This document shows, piece after piece, positions 25,072-33,466 of a stretch of DNA of 64,000 bases. Position numbers and translations under genes: made by a program. Source of the DNA: Streptomyces sp. XY006. Its GTDB lineage: Bacteria > Actinomycetota > Actinomycetes > Streptomycetales > Streptomycetaceae. Position 1 is the first letter of the stretch. Each line of letters starts with the position of its first letter. The notes beneath the pieces are model-generated. The model was not told the DNA's origin. It saw only the letters and a list, made by a program, of their open reading frames with translations, and made no database searches. Where the stretch lies: positions 62,001 to 126,000 of the forward strand of contig NZ_NOKT01000003.1 in assembly GCF_002237655.1 (NCBI RefSeq). The letters run 5' to 3'.

Positions 25072-26505
25072 ATGGCAACGGCGCCCAGCGTCTCCTACTC
25101 GATGACGGTCCGGCTGGAGGTGCCCGCGAGCGGAACCGCCGTCTCGCAGCTCACCACCGCCGTGGAGTCCTCCGGAGGCTCGGTGACCGGCCTCGACGTC
25201 ACCGCGTCCGGTCACGAGAAGCTCCGCATCGACGTCACGATCGCGGCGACCTCGACCGCCCACGCCGACGAGATCGTCGAGGAGCTCCGCGGCATCGAGG
25301 GCGTCACCCTCGGCAAGGTCTCGGACCGGACCTTCCTCATGCACCTCGGCGGCAAGATCGAGATGGCGTCGAAGCACCCCATCCGCAACCGTGACGACCT
25401 CTCCATGGTCTACACGCCGGGTGTCGCCCGCGTCTGCATGGCGATCGCCGAGAACCCCGAGGACGCCCGCCGCCTGACCATCAAGCGCAACTCCGTTGCG
25501 GTCGTGACGGACGGCTCGGCCGTGCTGGGCCTGGGCAACATCGGCCCCAAGGCCGCGCTGCCGGTGATGGAGGGCAAGGCCGCGCTGTTCAAGCGGTTCG
25601 CCGGCATCGACGCCTGGCCGATCTGCCTCGACACCCAGGACACCGACGCGATCGTCGAGATCGTCAAGGCGATCGCCCCCGGCTTCGCGGGCATCAACCT
25701 GGAGGACATCTCCGCCCCGCGCTGCTTCGAGATCGAGGCCCGGCTGCGCGAGGCCCTGGACATCCCCGTCTTCCACGACGACCAGCACGGCACCGCGATC
25801 GTCGTCCTGGCCGCGCTCACCAACGCGCTGCGCGTCGCGGGCAAGGCGATCGAGAACATCCGCGTCGTGATGTCCGGCGCCGGCGCCGCCGGTACGGCCA
25901 TCCTCAAGCTGCTGCTCGCCGCGGGCGTGAAGAACGCCGTCGTCGCCGACATCCACGGCGTGGTGCACGCCGGCCGCGAGGACCTGGTGGACGCCGCCCC
26001 CGACTCGGCGCTGCGCTGGATCGCCGACAACACCAACCCCGAGGGCCTCACCGGCACCCTGAAGGAGGCCGTGCGCGGCGCGGACGTCTTCATCGGCGTC
26101 TCCGCCCCGAACGTCCTCGACGGCGACGACGTGGCCGCCATGGCCGAGGACGCCATCGTGTTCGCGCTCGCGAACCCGGACCCGGAGGTCGACCCGGCAA
26201 TCGCCCGTCAGACGGCGGCCGTTGTGGCCACGGGCCGCTCGGACTTCCCCAACCAGATCAACAACGTGCTGGTCTTCCCGGGTGTCTTCCGCGGCCTGCT
26301 GGACGCGCAGTCCCGCACCGTCAACACGGAGATGATGCTGGCCGCCGCGACCGCCCTGGCGAACGTGGTGACCGAGGACGAGCTGAACCCGAACTACATC
26401 ATCCCGAGCGTCTTCAACGACAAGGTCGCGGGCGCCGTGGCCGGTGCCGTGCGGGAGGCCGCCAAGGCGGCCGGCGCGACCGCGCACAGCCCCTCCGCGG
26501 TCTGA
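25072..26505 (+). CDS. NAD(P)-dependent malic enzyme with N-terminal ACT-like domain
   Basis: Malic enzyme converts malate to pyruvate and CO2 with reduction of NAD(P). The 477-residue product has an ACT-like regulatory domain (about 8-85), then the malic N-domain (SMVYTPGVARVCMAIAE, VTDGSAVLGLGNIGPKAALPVMEGK) and the NAD-binding domain (VVMSGAGAAGTAILKLLL, about 262-280). FHDDQHGTAIV holds metal-binding acidic residues. It is the short bacterial type without a phosphotransacetylase tail. An inverted repeat GCGAAC-AAAAC-GTTCGC (24967-24983) lies in the leader, behind the structured RNA and its terminator, suggesting regulated expression. Confidence 0.94.
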   Translation: MATAPSVSYSMTVRLEVPASGTAVSQLTTAVESSGGSVTGLDVTASGHEKLRIDVTIAATSTAHADEIVEELRGIEGVTLGKVSDRTFLMHLGGKIEMASKHPIRNRDDLSMVYTPGVARVCMAIAENPEDARRLTIKRNSVAVVTDGSAVLGLGNIGPKAALPVMEGKAALFKRFAGIDAWPICLDTQDTDAIVEIVKAIAPGFAGINLEDISAPRCFEIEARLREALDIPVFHDDQHGTAIVVLAALTNALRVAGKAIENIRVVMSGAGAAGTAILKLLLAAGVKNAVVADIHGVVHAGREDLVDAAPDSALRWIADNTNPEGLTGTLKEAVRGADVFIGVSAPNVLDGDDVAAMAEDAIVFALANPDPEVDPAIARQTAAVVATGRSDFPNQINNVLVFPGVFRGLLDAQSRTVNTEMMLAAATALANVVTEDELNPNYIIPSVFNDKVAGAVAGAVREAAKAAGATAHSPSAV

Positions 26506-26836
26506 GGACGAGGTCGTTCCAGGGCCCCGGGGACGGCTGTCCCCGGACTGTGAGCAAGCCCACGACGGCCGGGAAACCGGCGCGTCGCACGACCCCCGTC
26601 AGCAGCGGAGCTATCGTGGCGGCCAGGCTCAGGCCCTCTTTTCGTGTGACTCCCCAAGGGTGTTCTCACGACTCCTGCGGGTGCCGGATTGGCTTTCCCG
26701 CCGCAGGTAGGGGCAGGATGCGTCCCTGGGCGCGAGGGTCTGACGACGGACCCGGGTCCGGGGACTCATCGAGGACCCTGGCAGCATCGGCTTCGATCTG
26801 ACGCCTCAACGGCAAGATGAACACGGGAGTAACAAC
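26506..26836 (+). other. 331-bp gap between malic enzyme and hupA
   Basis: It begins with a probable malic-enzyme terminator: stem CCGGGGAC 26527-26534 with GTCCCCGG 26539-26546 and a 4-nt loop, no T-run. The remainder is less GC-rich around 26630-26660 (CCCTCTTTTCGTGTGACTCC), which may mark the hupA promoter. No gene is supported. AACACGGGAGTAACAAC just before 26837 supplies the hupA ribosome binding site. Confidence 0.6.
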
Positions 26837-27118
26837 ATGAACCGCAGTGAGCTGGTGGCCGCGCTGGCCGACCGCGCCGAGGTGACCCGCAAGGACGCCG
26901 ACGCCGTGCTGGCAGCGTTCGCCGACGTCGTCGGCGACATCGTCTCCAAGGGAGACGAGAAGGTCACCATCCCCGGCTTCCTGACCTTCGAGCGCACCCA
27001 CCGTGCCGCTCGCACCGCCCGCAACCCGCAGACCGGCGAGCCCATCCAGATCCCGGCCGGCTACAGCGTGAAGGTCTCCGCGGGCTCGAAGCTCAAGGAA
27101 GCCGCCAAGGGCAAGTAA
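26837..27118 (+). CDS. hupA: Histone-like DNA-binding protein HU
   Basis: The 93-residue product is a complete short HU: MNRSELVAALADRAEVTRKD, the helical dimerisation part, then GDEKVTIPGFLTFERTHRAARTARNPQTGEPI, with the beta-arm NPQTGE that inserts into the minor groove, and IPAGYSVKVSAGSKLKEA. Streptomyces has a short HU (HupA) active in vegetative growth and a long one with a lysine-rich tail (HupS); this is the short form. GGGAGTAAC precedes the ATG. It coats and bends DNA in the nucleoid. Confidence 0.97.
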   Translation: MNRSELVAALADRAEVTRKDADAVLAAFADVVGDIVSKGDEKVTIPGFLTFERTHRAARTARNPQTGEPIQIPAGYSVKVSAGSKLKEAAKGK

Positions 27119-27158
27119 GCGTTCCATCGCGTGCGCCGTGGGCAACTGCGGGCCGCCT

Positions 27159-27197
27159 GTGGCTGGTCGCGCAGTTCCCCGCGCCCCTTCGGGGCGC
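27159..27197. repeat. Dispersed Streptomyces intergenic element
   Basis: GTGGCTGGTCGCGCAGTTCC followed by CCGCGCCCC-TTC-GGGGCGC. This sequence, ending in a GC hairpin (27181-27197), is familiar to me as a very common intergenic element in Streptomyces chromosomes. It lies just after hupA. Confidence 0.65.
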
Positions 27198-27221
27198 GAG
27201 AGCCCGCCGAGAGCCGCATGA

Positions 27222-27269
27222 CATGCCGAGGGGCGGCCACCTGATTCCAGGTGGCCGCCCCTCGGCATG
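27222..27269. terminator. Bidirectional terminator between hupA and murA
   Basis: A perfect 21-bp stem (27222-27242 with 27249-27269) with a 6-nt loop lies between convergent genes, 15 bases from the murA stop. There is no T-run on either side; the length alone makes it the most stable hairpin seen. Confidence 0.9.
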
Positions 27270-27284
27270 CACGGGCTTGTGGGA

Positions 27285-28625
27285 CTAGCCGAGCGCCTTG
27301 CCCGGCAGCTCGACCTTCGCGCCCAGCTCCACGAGCTTCTCCATGAAGTTCTCGTAGCCGCGGTTGATCAGGCCGATGCCGTGGACCCGGGACGTGCCCT
27401 GGGCCGCCAGGGCCGCGATGAGGTACGAGAAGCCGCCGCGCAGGTCGGGGATGACCAGGTCGGCGCCCTGCAGCTTGGTGGGGCCGGAGACGACCGCCGA
27501 GTGCAGGAAGTTGCGCTGGCCGAAGCGGCAGTCGGAGCCGCCCAGGCACTCGCGGTAGAGCTGGATGTGCGCGCCCATCTGGTTCAGCGCGGACGTGAAG
27601 CCCAGGCGCGACTCGTAGACCGTCTCGTGGATGATGGACAGGCCCGTGGCCTGGGTCAGCGCGACCACCAGCGGCTGCTGCCAGTCGGTCTGGAAGCCCG
27701 GGTGGACGTCCGTCTCCAGCGCGATGGACTTCAGCTGCCCGCCGGGGTGCCAGAAGCGGATGCCCTCGTCGTCGATCTCGAAGGCACCGCCCACCTTCCG
27801 GTAGGTGTTCAGGAACGTCATCATCGAGCGCTGCTGCGCGCCGCGGACGTAGATGTTGCCCTCGGTCGCCAGTGCCGCCGACGCCCAGGACGCGGCCTCC
27901 AGCCGGTCCGGGAGGGCGCGGTGGTTGTAGCCGCCGAGCTGGTCCACACCCGTGATGCGGATCGTCCGGTCGGTGTCCATCGCGATGATCGCGCCCATCT
28001 TCTGCAGCACGCAGATGAGGTCCTCGATCTCCGGCTCGACGGCCGCGTTGGACAACTCCGTGACGCCCTCGGCGAGGACGGCCGTCAGCAGCACCTGCTC
28101 GGTCGCGCCGACGGACGGGTAGGGCAGCCGGATCTTCGTGCCGCGCAGCCGCCGCGGCGCCTCCAGGTACTGGCCGTCCGCACGCTTCTCGATCTTCGCG
28201 CCGAACTGCCGCAGCACCTCGAAGTGGAAGTCGATGGGCCGGCCGCCGATGTCGCAGCCGCCGAGGCCGGGGATGAAGGCGTGGCCGAGGCGGTGCAGCA
28301 GCGGGCCGCAGAACAGGATCGGGATACGGCTGGAACCGGCGTGGGCATCGATGTCAGCGACGTTCGCGCTCTCCACGCGGGTCGGGTCCATCACCAGTTC
28401 GCCGGGCTCGTCACCCGGACGGACCGTCACACCGTGCAGCTGCAGCAGACCCCGTACGACTCGCACGTCGCGGATGTCCGGCACATTGCGCAGCCGGCTC
28501 GGAGCGCTGCCGAGCAGCGCCGCCACCATGGCCTTCGGTACGAGGTTCTTCGCACCGCGGACACGGATCTCGCCCTCCAGCGGGGTTCCGCCGTGGACAA
28601 GCAGGACATCGTCGTTGACGGTCAT
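27285..28625 (-). CDS. murA: UDP-N-acetylglucosamine 1-carboxyvinyltransferase
   Basis: MurA adds enolpyruvate from PEP to UDP-GlcNAc, the first committed step of peptidoglycan synthesis. The 446-residue product starts MTVNDDVLLVHGGTPLEGEI and shows RVRGAKNLVPKAMVAALL, the catalytic loop GGCDIGGRP with Cys124, and PSVGATEQVLL. Cys at this site means the enzyme should be sensitive to fosfomycin, unlike mycobacterial forms with Asp. The ATG at 28623-28625 (complement) is chosen by the conserved N-terminus; the frame runs on upstream without protein-like sequence. It is divergent from the YqgE gene across 243 bp. Confidence 0.96.
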   Translation of the reverse strand: MTVNDDVLLVHGGTPLEGEIRVRGAKNLVPKAMVAALLGSAPSRLRNVPDIRDVRVVRGLLQLHGVTVRPGDEPGELVMDPTRVESANVADIDAHAGSSRIPILFCGPLLHRLGHAFIPGLGGCDIGGRPIDFHFEVLRQFGAKIEKRADGQYLEAPRRLRGTKIRLPYPSVGATEQVLLTAVLAEGVTELSNAAVEPEIEDLICVLQKMGAIIAMDTDRTIRITGVDQLGGYNHRALPDRLEAASWASAALATEGNIYVRGAQQRSMMTFLNTYRKVGGAFEIDDEGIRFWHPGGQLKSIALETDVHPGFQTDWQQPLVVALTQATGLSIIHETVYESRLGFTSALNQMGAHIQLYRECLGGSDCRFGQRNFLHSAVVSGPTKLQGADLVIPDLRGGFSYLIAALAAQGTSRVHGIGLINRGYENFMEKLVELGAKVELPGKALG

Positions 28626-28868
28626 GAATCTCGCGTTCCGTGGAGTCGGGCAGGGGCCAGGAGGGAAAGGGTAATCGCCCTCCACCCCCCTTCCGTAAGC
28701 CTGAGTCGGACCCAGCCACGTCATAGCTCTGTCACAACACGAACCGTTCCGTGCCGGGCACGTGCGGTCACGATCACCTTCGTGCGCTCGCGGCGCACCG
28801 GTGCGCCCTGAGCTGCGTGCACTCCGGACGCCCGCATTGCTCCCCATGGGAAGGGAAGATGCGGGATC

Positions 28869-29450
28869 ATGTCTGGCATGACCGAGGTGTCCTCGCTCAC
28901 AGGGCGGTTGCTCGTGGCCACGCCCGCCCTGGCGGACCCGAACTTCGACCGCGCGGTGGTGCTGCTCCTCGACCACGACGAGGAGGGTTCCCTCGGTGTC
29001 GTCCTCAACCGCCCCACCCCGGTGGACGTGGGCGACATCCTGGAGGGCTGGGGGGATCTCGCCGTCGAACCCGGCGTGGTCTTCCAGGGCGGCCCGGTGT
29101 CGCTGGACTCCGCCCTCGGGGTCGCCGTCGTCCCGGGCGGCGCGGCCGGGGAGGGCGCCCCGCTCGGCTGGCGCCGGGTGCACGGCGCGATCGGGCTGGT
29201 CGACCTGGAGGCCCCGCCGGAGCTGCTGGCCTCCGCCCTCGGCTCCCTGCGGATCTTCGCCGGATACGCCGGCTGGGGCCCGGGCCAGCTGGAGGACGAG
29301 CTGGTCGACGGCGCCTGGTACGTCGTCGAGTCCGAGCCCGGCGACGTGTCCTGCCCGTTGCCGGAGCGGCTCTGGCGCGAGGTGCTGCGCCGCCAGCGCA
29401 ACGAGCTGGCGATGGTGGCGACGTACCCCGACGACCCTTCGCTCAACTGA
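28869..29450 (+). CDS. YqgE/AlgH family protein
   Basis: The 193-residue product has the YqgE fold signature: SLTGRLLVATPALADPNFDRAVVLLLDHDEEGSLGVVLNRP (span about residues 8-48) and VFQGGPVSLDSAL, then RIFAGYAGWGPGQLEDEL. The family is widespread, cytoplasmic and of unsettled function. ATG 28869 or 28878 could start the protein. The next gene begins within or just after its end (ATG at 29450 overlaps the stop; the preferred start is 29480), so the two are probably co-transcribed. Confidence 0.93.
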   Translation: MSGMTEVSSLTGRLLVATPALADPNFDRAVVLLLDHDEEGSLGVVLNRPTPVDVGDILEGWGDLAVEPGVVFQGGPVSLDSALGVAVVPGGAAGEGAPLGWRRVHGAIGLVDLEAPPELLASALGSLRIFAGYAGWGPGQLEDELVDGAWYVVESEPGDVSCPLPERLWREVLRRQRNELAMVATYPDDPSLN

Positions 29451-29479
29451 TGCGTGTGAGCTTCAGTACCCTTGGGCCT

Positions 29480-29761
29480 ATGAGCACTCTCGAGCCCGAG
29501 CGCGGGACTGGTACGGGGACCCTCGTAGAGCCGACGCCGCAGACCTCTCACGGTGACGGTGACCACGAGCGCTTCGCCCATTACGTCCAGAAGGACAAGA
29601 TCATGGCGAGCGCCCTCGACGGCACCCCCGTCGTGGCGCTGTGCGGCAAGGTCTGGGTTCCGGGCCGCGACCCGAAGAAGTACCCCGTGTGTCCCATGTG
29701 CAAGGAGATCTACGAGTCCATGGGCTCCGGCGGCGACGACAAGGGCAAGGGCGACAAGTAG
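29480..29761 (+). CDS. DUF3039 family small zinc-ribbon-like protein
   Basis: The 93-residue product starts MSTLEPERGTGTGTLVEPTP. It contains the actinobacterial DUF3039 core: HERFAHYVQKDKIMASALDG, then VVALCGKVWVPGRDPKKYPVC, and PMCKEIY. Three cysteines (CGK, CPMC) suggest metal binding. It is cytoplasmic and of unknown function but conserved across actinobacteria. The start could be ATG 29450, which overlaps the upstream stop, but family members begin near 29480. The TACCCT just upstream could be a -10 box for a leaderless message. A terminator follows. Confidence 0.88.
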   Translation: MSTLEPERGTGTGTLVEPTPQTSHGDGDHERFAHYVQKDKIMASALDGTPVVALCGKVWVPGRDPKKYPVCPMCKEIYESMGSGGDDKGKGDK

Positions 29762-29780
29762 GCCCGGTCCGCGCGGCGTA

Positions 29781-29819
29781 AAGCCTCCAGGGTGCGTTTT
29801 GCGCGCCCTGGAGGCTTTT
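29781..29819 (+). terminator. Terminator of the DUF3039 gene
   Basis: A 16-bp stem with one weak pair (29781-29796 with about 29802-29817) and a T-rich loop is followed by TTTTG. Confidence 0.9.
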
Positions 29820-29861
29820 GTGCTGTCCGGGCGTTGCACGGGGTGCGTCTGCCGGTCACAG

Positions 29862-29877
29862 AGTGGTTGAGACCTCT
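29862..29877 (+). promoter_or_regulatory. Candidate DasR box (dre) upstream of the amino-sugar importer
   Basis: AGTGGTTGAGACCTCT matches the dre consensus ACTGGTCTAGACCACT at 12 of 16 positions, keeping TGGT and AGACC. It lies 104-120 bp before the binding-protein start. DasR is the GlcNAc-responsive GntR regulator of Streptomyces; the genes downstream fit its regulon. Confidence 0.45.
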
Positions 29878-29981
29878 TGTGGGCGTGTTCATGAAGTCCC
29901 TAGCCTCCGAAGTGTTGTGCACAGCGAAACCTTCATTGCGCATGTTGCAACACTCCCGCTGCTCCCTCGGAGGACCACTCC

Positions 29982-31280
29982 ATGAAGCTGTCCGTCCGTC
30001 TCGCCGGCCTCGGCGCGCTCGCCGCCCTCCTGGCCACCGCCTGCGCCCCCCAGACCTCCGGCAACACCTCCTCCGACAAGGACGAGAAGACCGGCACACT
30101 GCGCGTGTGGCTCTTCCAGGAGGTCGGCAACACCCCCAAGGAGAAGGTCGTCGACTCCGTCGTCGCCGACTTCGAGAAGGCCCACCGGGGCACCGAGGTC
30201 AGCGTCGAGTACATCCCCATCGACACCCGCGCCCAGCGCGTCAAGGCCGCCTTCAACGACCCCGCCTCCGCCCCGGACGTGATGGAGTACGGCAACACCG
30301 ACACGGCCGGCTACGTGAAGGACGGCGGACTCCTCGACGTCACGAAGGAGTTCGGCGACTGGAGCGAGGCGAAGGACACCGACCCGACCGCGAAGCAGTC
30401 GGTCACCGTGGACGGCAAGGTCTACGGCGCGCCGTTCTACGTGGGCGTGCGCGCCCTGTACTACCGCACCGACGTGTTCGAGGAGCTCGGCCTGTCCGTC
30501 CCGCGGTCGATGGCCGAACTCGCCTCCACCGCCCGGAAGATCCGCGCGGCGAAGCCCGAGCTGTACGGCCTGGTCGTCGGCGGTGCCTACACCTACGGCG
30601 CGATGCCGTTCGTGTGGGCCAACGGCGGTGAACTCGCGACCGGCAAGGGCGGTTCCTACGCCTCCGGCATCGACAGCCCGAAGGCCCGCAAGGGCATCGA
30701 GGCGTACACCTCCCTCTTCGGCGACGACAACTGCCCGGCCGCCAAGTGCGCGGGCATGGGCGGCAACGACACGATCTCCGCGTTCGCCGCGGGCAAGGCC
30801 GGCATGGCCATCGGCGGCGACTTCAGCCACACCGCCGTCGAGGCCGGGAAGGTCAAGGGCAAGTACGCCGTCGTCCCGCTGCCCGGGGTGCGGCCCGGCT
30901 CGATCGCACCCGCCTTCGCCGGCGGCAACAACATCGGCGTCCTGAAGAGCACCTCGCACCGCACGCTCGCCGTGCAGCTGATGGAGCGGCTCGCCTCGAA
31001 GAAGACCCAGGCCGCGCTCTTCGACGCGATGGGCTTCCTGCCCACCTTCACGGACGTCCGCCGGGAGGCCGCCCGGGAGGAGCCCTTCGTGAAGCCCTTC
31101 GTCCAGACCCTCTCGGCCGGCACGAAGTTCGTCCCGGCGTCCCCGGCCTGGGCCCAGATCGACTCCCAGCTCGTCCTGCCGACCATGTTCCAGGAGGTCG
31201 TCAGCGGCAAGAAGGACGTGTCCCGGGCCTCCGAGGACGCCGCGAAGAAGATGAACACGGCGTTCGGCTCCACGGGGTGA
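29982..31280 (+). CDS. ABC sugar-binding lipoprotein, probable amino-sugar or chitobiose importer
   Basis: The 432-residue product has a lipoprotein signal ending LLATAC with Cys21. A family-1 solute-binding fold follows (LRVWLFQEVGNTPKEKVVDSVV, APDVMEYGNTDTAGYVKDG, DGKVYGAPFYVGVRALYYRTDVFEELG). It should be anchored outside the membrane and deliver an oligosaccharide to the two permeases encoded next. No ATPase gene is in the operon, as usual in Streptomyces, where the shared ATPase MsiK serves many sugar importers. The GH20 hexosaminidase at the end of the operon suggests an N-acetylglucosamine oligomer as substrate. A DasR-like box lies upstream. Confidence 0.9.
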   Translation: MKLSVRLAGLGALAALLATACAPQTSGNTSSDKDEKTGTLRVWLFQEVGNTPKEKVVDSVVADFEKAHRGTEVSVEYIPIDTRAQRVKAAFNDPASAPDVMEYGNTDTAGYVKDGGLLDVTKEFGDWSEAKDTDPTAKQSVTVDGKVYGAPFYVGVRALYYRTDVFEELGLSVPRSMAELASTARKIRAAKPELYGLVVGGAYTYGAMPFVWANGGELATGKGGSYASGIDSPKARKGIEAYTSLFGDDNCPAAKCAGMGGNDTISAFAAGKAGMAIGGDFSHTAVEAGKVKGKYAVVPLPGVRPGSIAPAFAGGNNIGVLKSTSHRTLAVQLMERLASKKTQAALFDAMGFLPTFTDVRREAAREEPFVKPFVQTLSAGTKFVPASPAWAQIDSQLVLPTMFQEVVSGKKDVSRASEDAAKKMNTAFGSTG

Positions 31281-31285
31281 GCGGG

Positions 31286-32623
31286 ATGAACGACCGTACG
31301 AACCCGGTGGACGCTGCTGTGCCGGGGCCCGAAACGGCCCCGGCCGCATCCGGTCCGACCGGGTCCGGTCCGGCCGGCAGCCCCGGCCCGGCCGCGTCCG
31401 GCCCTGCCGCGTCCGCCTCGGCCGGCGGCTCCGCGCCGGCGGTGCTCGCGGGTGGTTCGGCGCCCGTGCCGGCACGTCCGCCTGGGGCGCGCAAGGACCG
31501 AGACGCATCCGAACCCACGGCCGCGCCCGACCCGGTCGGGTCCGGCCCGGCAGGCGGTCCCGCGCCTGCGGTGCTCGCGGGTGGCCCGACGCCCGTGCCG
31601 GGACGGGCGCTCGGGGTGCGTAAGGACGCCCCGGACGCGCTCGCCGTGCGCGCGGACCGGATGCGAGGTGACGCGGCCGAACCCGCGCTCGCGCCGCGTG
31701 CCGGGCGGCCGCGTGTGCGACGGAGTGGCGCCGGCGGGACCGGGCGGGTCTCCGGTGGCTGGACGCCCTGGCTGTACCTCGCGCCCGCGCTCGTCGTGCT
31801 CGGCGGGCTGCTCGTCTACCCGATCTACCAGCTCGGGCTGATCTCCTTCTTCGAGTACACGCAGGCGCAGGTGAGCGGCGGGGAGCCGGCCACCTTCGAG
31901 GGGTTCGGCAACTACGCCGAGCTGTTCGGGGACCCGCAGTTCTGGGAGGTGCTGCTCGCCACCGTGCTGTTCGCCGCGGCCTGCGTCGTCTCCACGCTCG
32001 TGGTCGGATGCGCCCTGGCCGTGCTGCTCACCCGCGTGCGGGCCCTGCCGCGGCTGGCGCTGATGCTCGCCGCGCTCGGCGCGTGGGCCACCCCGGCCGT
32101 GACCGGTTCGACGGTGTGGCTGTTCCTCTTCGACCCGGACTTCGGCCCGGTCAACCGGATGCTGGGCCTCGGCGACCACTCCTGGACGTACGGCCGGATC
32201 AGCGCCTTCCTCCTCGTCCTGCTCGAAGTGGTCTGGTGCTCCTTCCCGTTCGTGATGGTGACCGTGTACGCCGGCATCCGCGCCGTACCCGCCGAAGTGC
32301 TGGAGGCCGCCTCCCTCGACGGCGCCTCGCAGTGGCGGATCTGGCGCTCCGTCCTCGCCCCGATGCTCCGGCCGATCCTGGTCGTCGTCACGATCCAGTC
32401 GGTCATCTGGGACTTCAAGGTCTTCACGCAGATCTACGTCATGACGAACGGCGGCGGCATCGCCGGCCAGAACCTGGTCCTGAATGTCTACGCCTACCAG
32501 CAGGCCTTCGCGTCCTCGCAGTACGGCCTCGGCTCCGCGATCGGCGTCGTGATGCTGCTGATCCTGCTCGCCGTCACCCTGGTGTACCTGCGGCTGCTGC
32601 GCCGGCAGGGGGAGGAACTGTGA
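31286..32623 (+). CDS. ABC sugar permease (MalF type) with long disordered N-terminal extension
   Basis: The 445-residue product has about 150 residues of Gly/Pro/Ala-rich sequence before the first helix (GGWTPWLYLAPALVVLGGLLVYPIYQLGL). The permease proper, about 295 residues, has six helices and the EAA loop (EAASLDGASQWRIWRSVLAPML). The extension has an internal repeat: AVLAGGSAPVPARPPGARKD and AVLAGGPTPVPGRALGVRKD, 129 bp apart. Family members normally have a short tail here. ATG 31286 is 5 bp after the upstream stop; GTG 31277 overlapping the stop is possible. A start close to the first helix would also work but no ribosome site is obvious there. Confidence 0.88.
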   Translation: MNDRTNPVDAAVPGPETAPAASGPTGSGPAGSPGPAASGPAASASAGGSAPAVLAGGSAPVPARPPGARKDRDASEPTAAPDPVGSGPAGGPAPAVLAGGPTPVPGRALGVRKDAPDALAVRADRMRGDAAEPALAPRAGRPRVRRSGAGGTGRVSGGWTPWLYLAPALVVLGGLLVYPIYQLGLISFFEYTQAQVSGGEPATFEGFGNYAELFGDPQFWEVLLATVLFAAACVVSTLVVGCALAVLLTRVRALPRLALMLAALGAWATPAVTGSTVWLFLFDPDFGPVNRMLGLGDHSWTYGRISAFLLVLLEVVWCSFPFVMVTVYAGIRAVPAEVLEAASLDGASQWRIWRSVLAPMLRPILVVVTIQSVIWDFKVFTQIYVMTNGGGIAGQNLVLNVYAYQQAFASSQYGLGSAIGVVMLLILLAVTLVYLRLLRRQGEEL

Positions 32624-33465
32624 ATCTTCTGCGCGCCCGTGTCCGCCGCCCGGGCCGGCTGGCCGCGGAGGCCTCCGCCCTGCTGATCGCGCTCGTCGTC
32701 GCCTTCCCCCTCTACTGGATGGTGCTCGGCGCCTTCAAACCGGCCGGAGAGATCGAGTCGAGCGAGCCCAGGCCGTGGACTCTCGCGCCCTCCCTGGATT
32801 CCTTCCGACGCGTCTTCGGGCAACAGGAATTCGGCCGCTACTTCCTCAACAGCCTCGTGGTCGCGGGCAGTGTCGTGATCGCCTCCGCGCTGATCGCGTT
32901 TCTCGCCGCGACCGCCGTGACGCGATTCCGCTTCCGCCTGCGGACCACCCTGCTGATCATGTTTCTGGTGGCCCAGATGGTGCCCGTGGAAGCTCTTACG
33001 ATCCCCCTCTTCTTCCTCATGCGGGACGCCGGCCAGCTGAACACGCTGGGCTCGCTGATCCTGCCCCACATCGCCTTCTCGCTGCCCTTCGCGATCTGGA
33101 TGCTGCGGGGGTTCGTGAAAGCCGTTCCGGAGGCGCTGGAGGAGGCCGCGTACATCGACGGCGCGAGCCGGGCGCGATTCCTGTGGCAGATCCTTTTCCC
33201 CCTCGTCCTGCCCGGTCTCGTGGCCACCAGCGTGTTCTCGTTCATCTCCGCGTGGAACGACTTCCTGTTCGCCAAGTCGTTCATCATCAGCGACACCGCG
33301 CAGTCGACGCTGCCGATGGCCCTGCTCGTCTTCTACAAGCCCGACGACCCGGACTGGGGCGGCGTCATGGCCGCGTCCACGGTGATGACGATTCCGGTGC
33401 TGGTCTTCTTCGTACTCGTACAGCGGCGCCTGGTCTCCGGACTGGGCGGAGCGGTGAAGGACTGA
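32620..33465 (+). CDS. ABC sugar permease (MalG type)
   Basis: The 281-residue product has six helices and the EAA loop EALEEAAYIDGASRARFLWQILFPLVLPG. The N-terminus LLRARVRRPGRLAAEASALLI leads into PLYWMVLGAFKP, typical of MalG-type subunits. GTG 32620 overlaps the previous stop by 4 bp and has GGGGGAGG upstream. It forms the membrane channel with the preceding permease. The hexosaminidase gene follows 1 bp after the stop. Confidence 0.93.
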   Translation: MNLLRARVRRPGRLAAEASALLIALVVAFPLYWMVLGAFKPAGEIESSEPRPWTLAPSLDSFRRVFGQQEFGRYFLNSLVVAGSVVIASALIAFLAATAVTRFRFRLRTTLLIMFLVAQMVPVEALTIPLFFLMRDAGQLNTLGSLILPHIAFSLPFAIWMLRGFVKAVPEALEEAAYIDGASRARFLWQILFPLVLPGLVATSVFSFISAWNDFLFAKSFIISDTAQSTLPMALLVFYKPDDPDWGGVMAASTVMTIPVLVFFVLVQRRLVSGLGGAVKD

Positions 33466-33466
33466 C

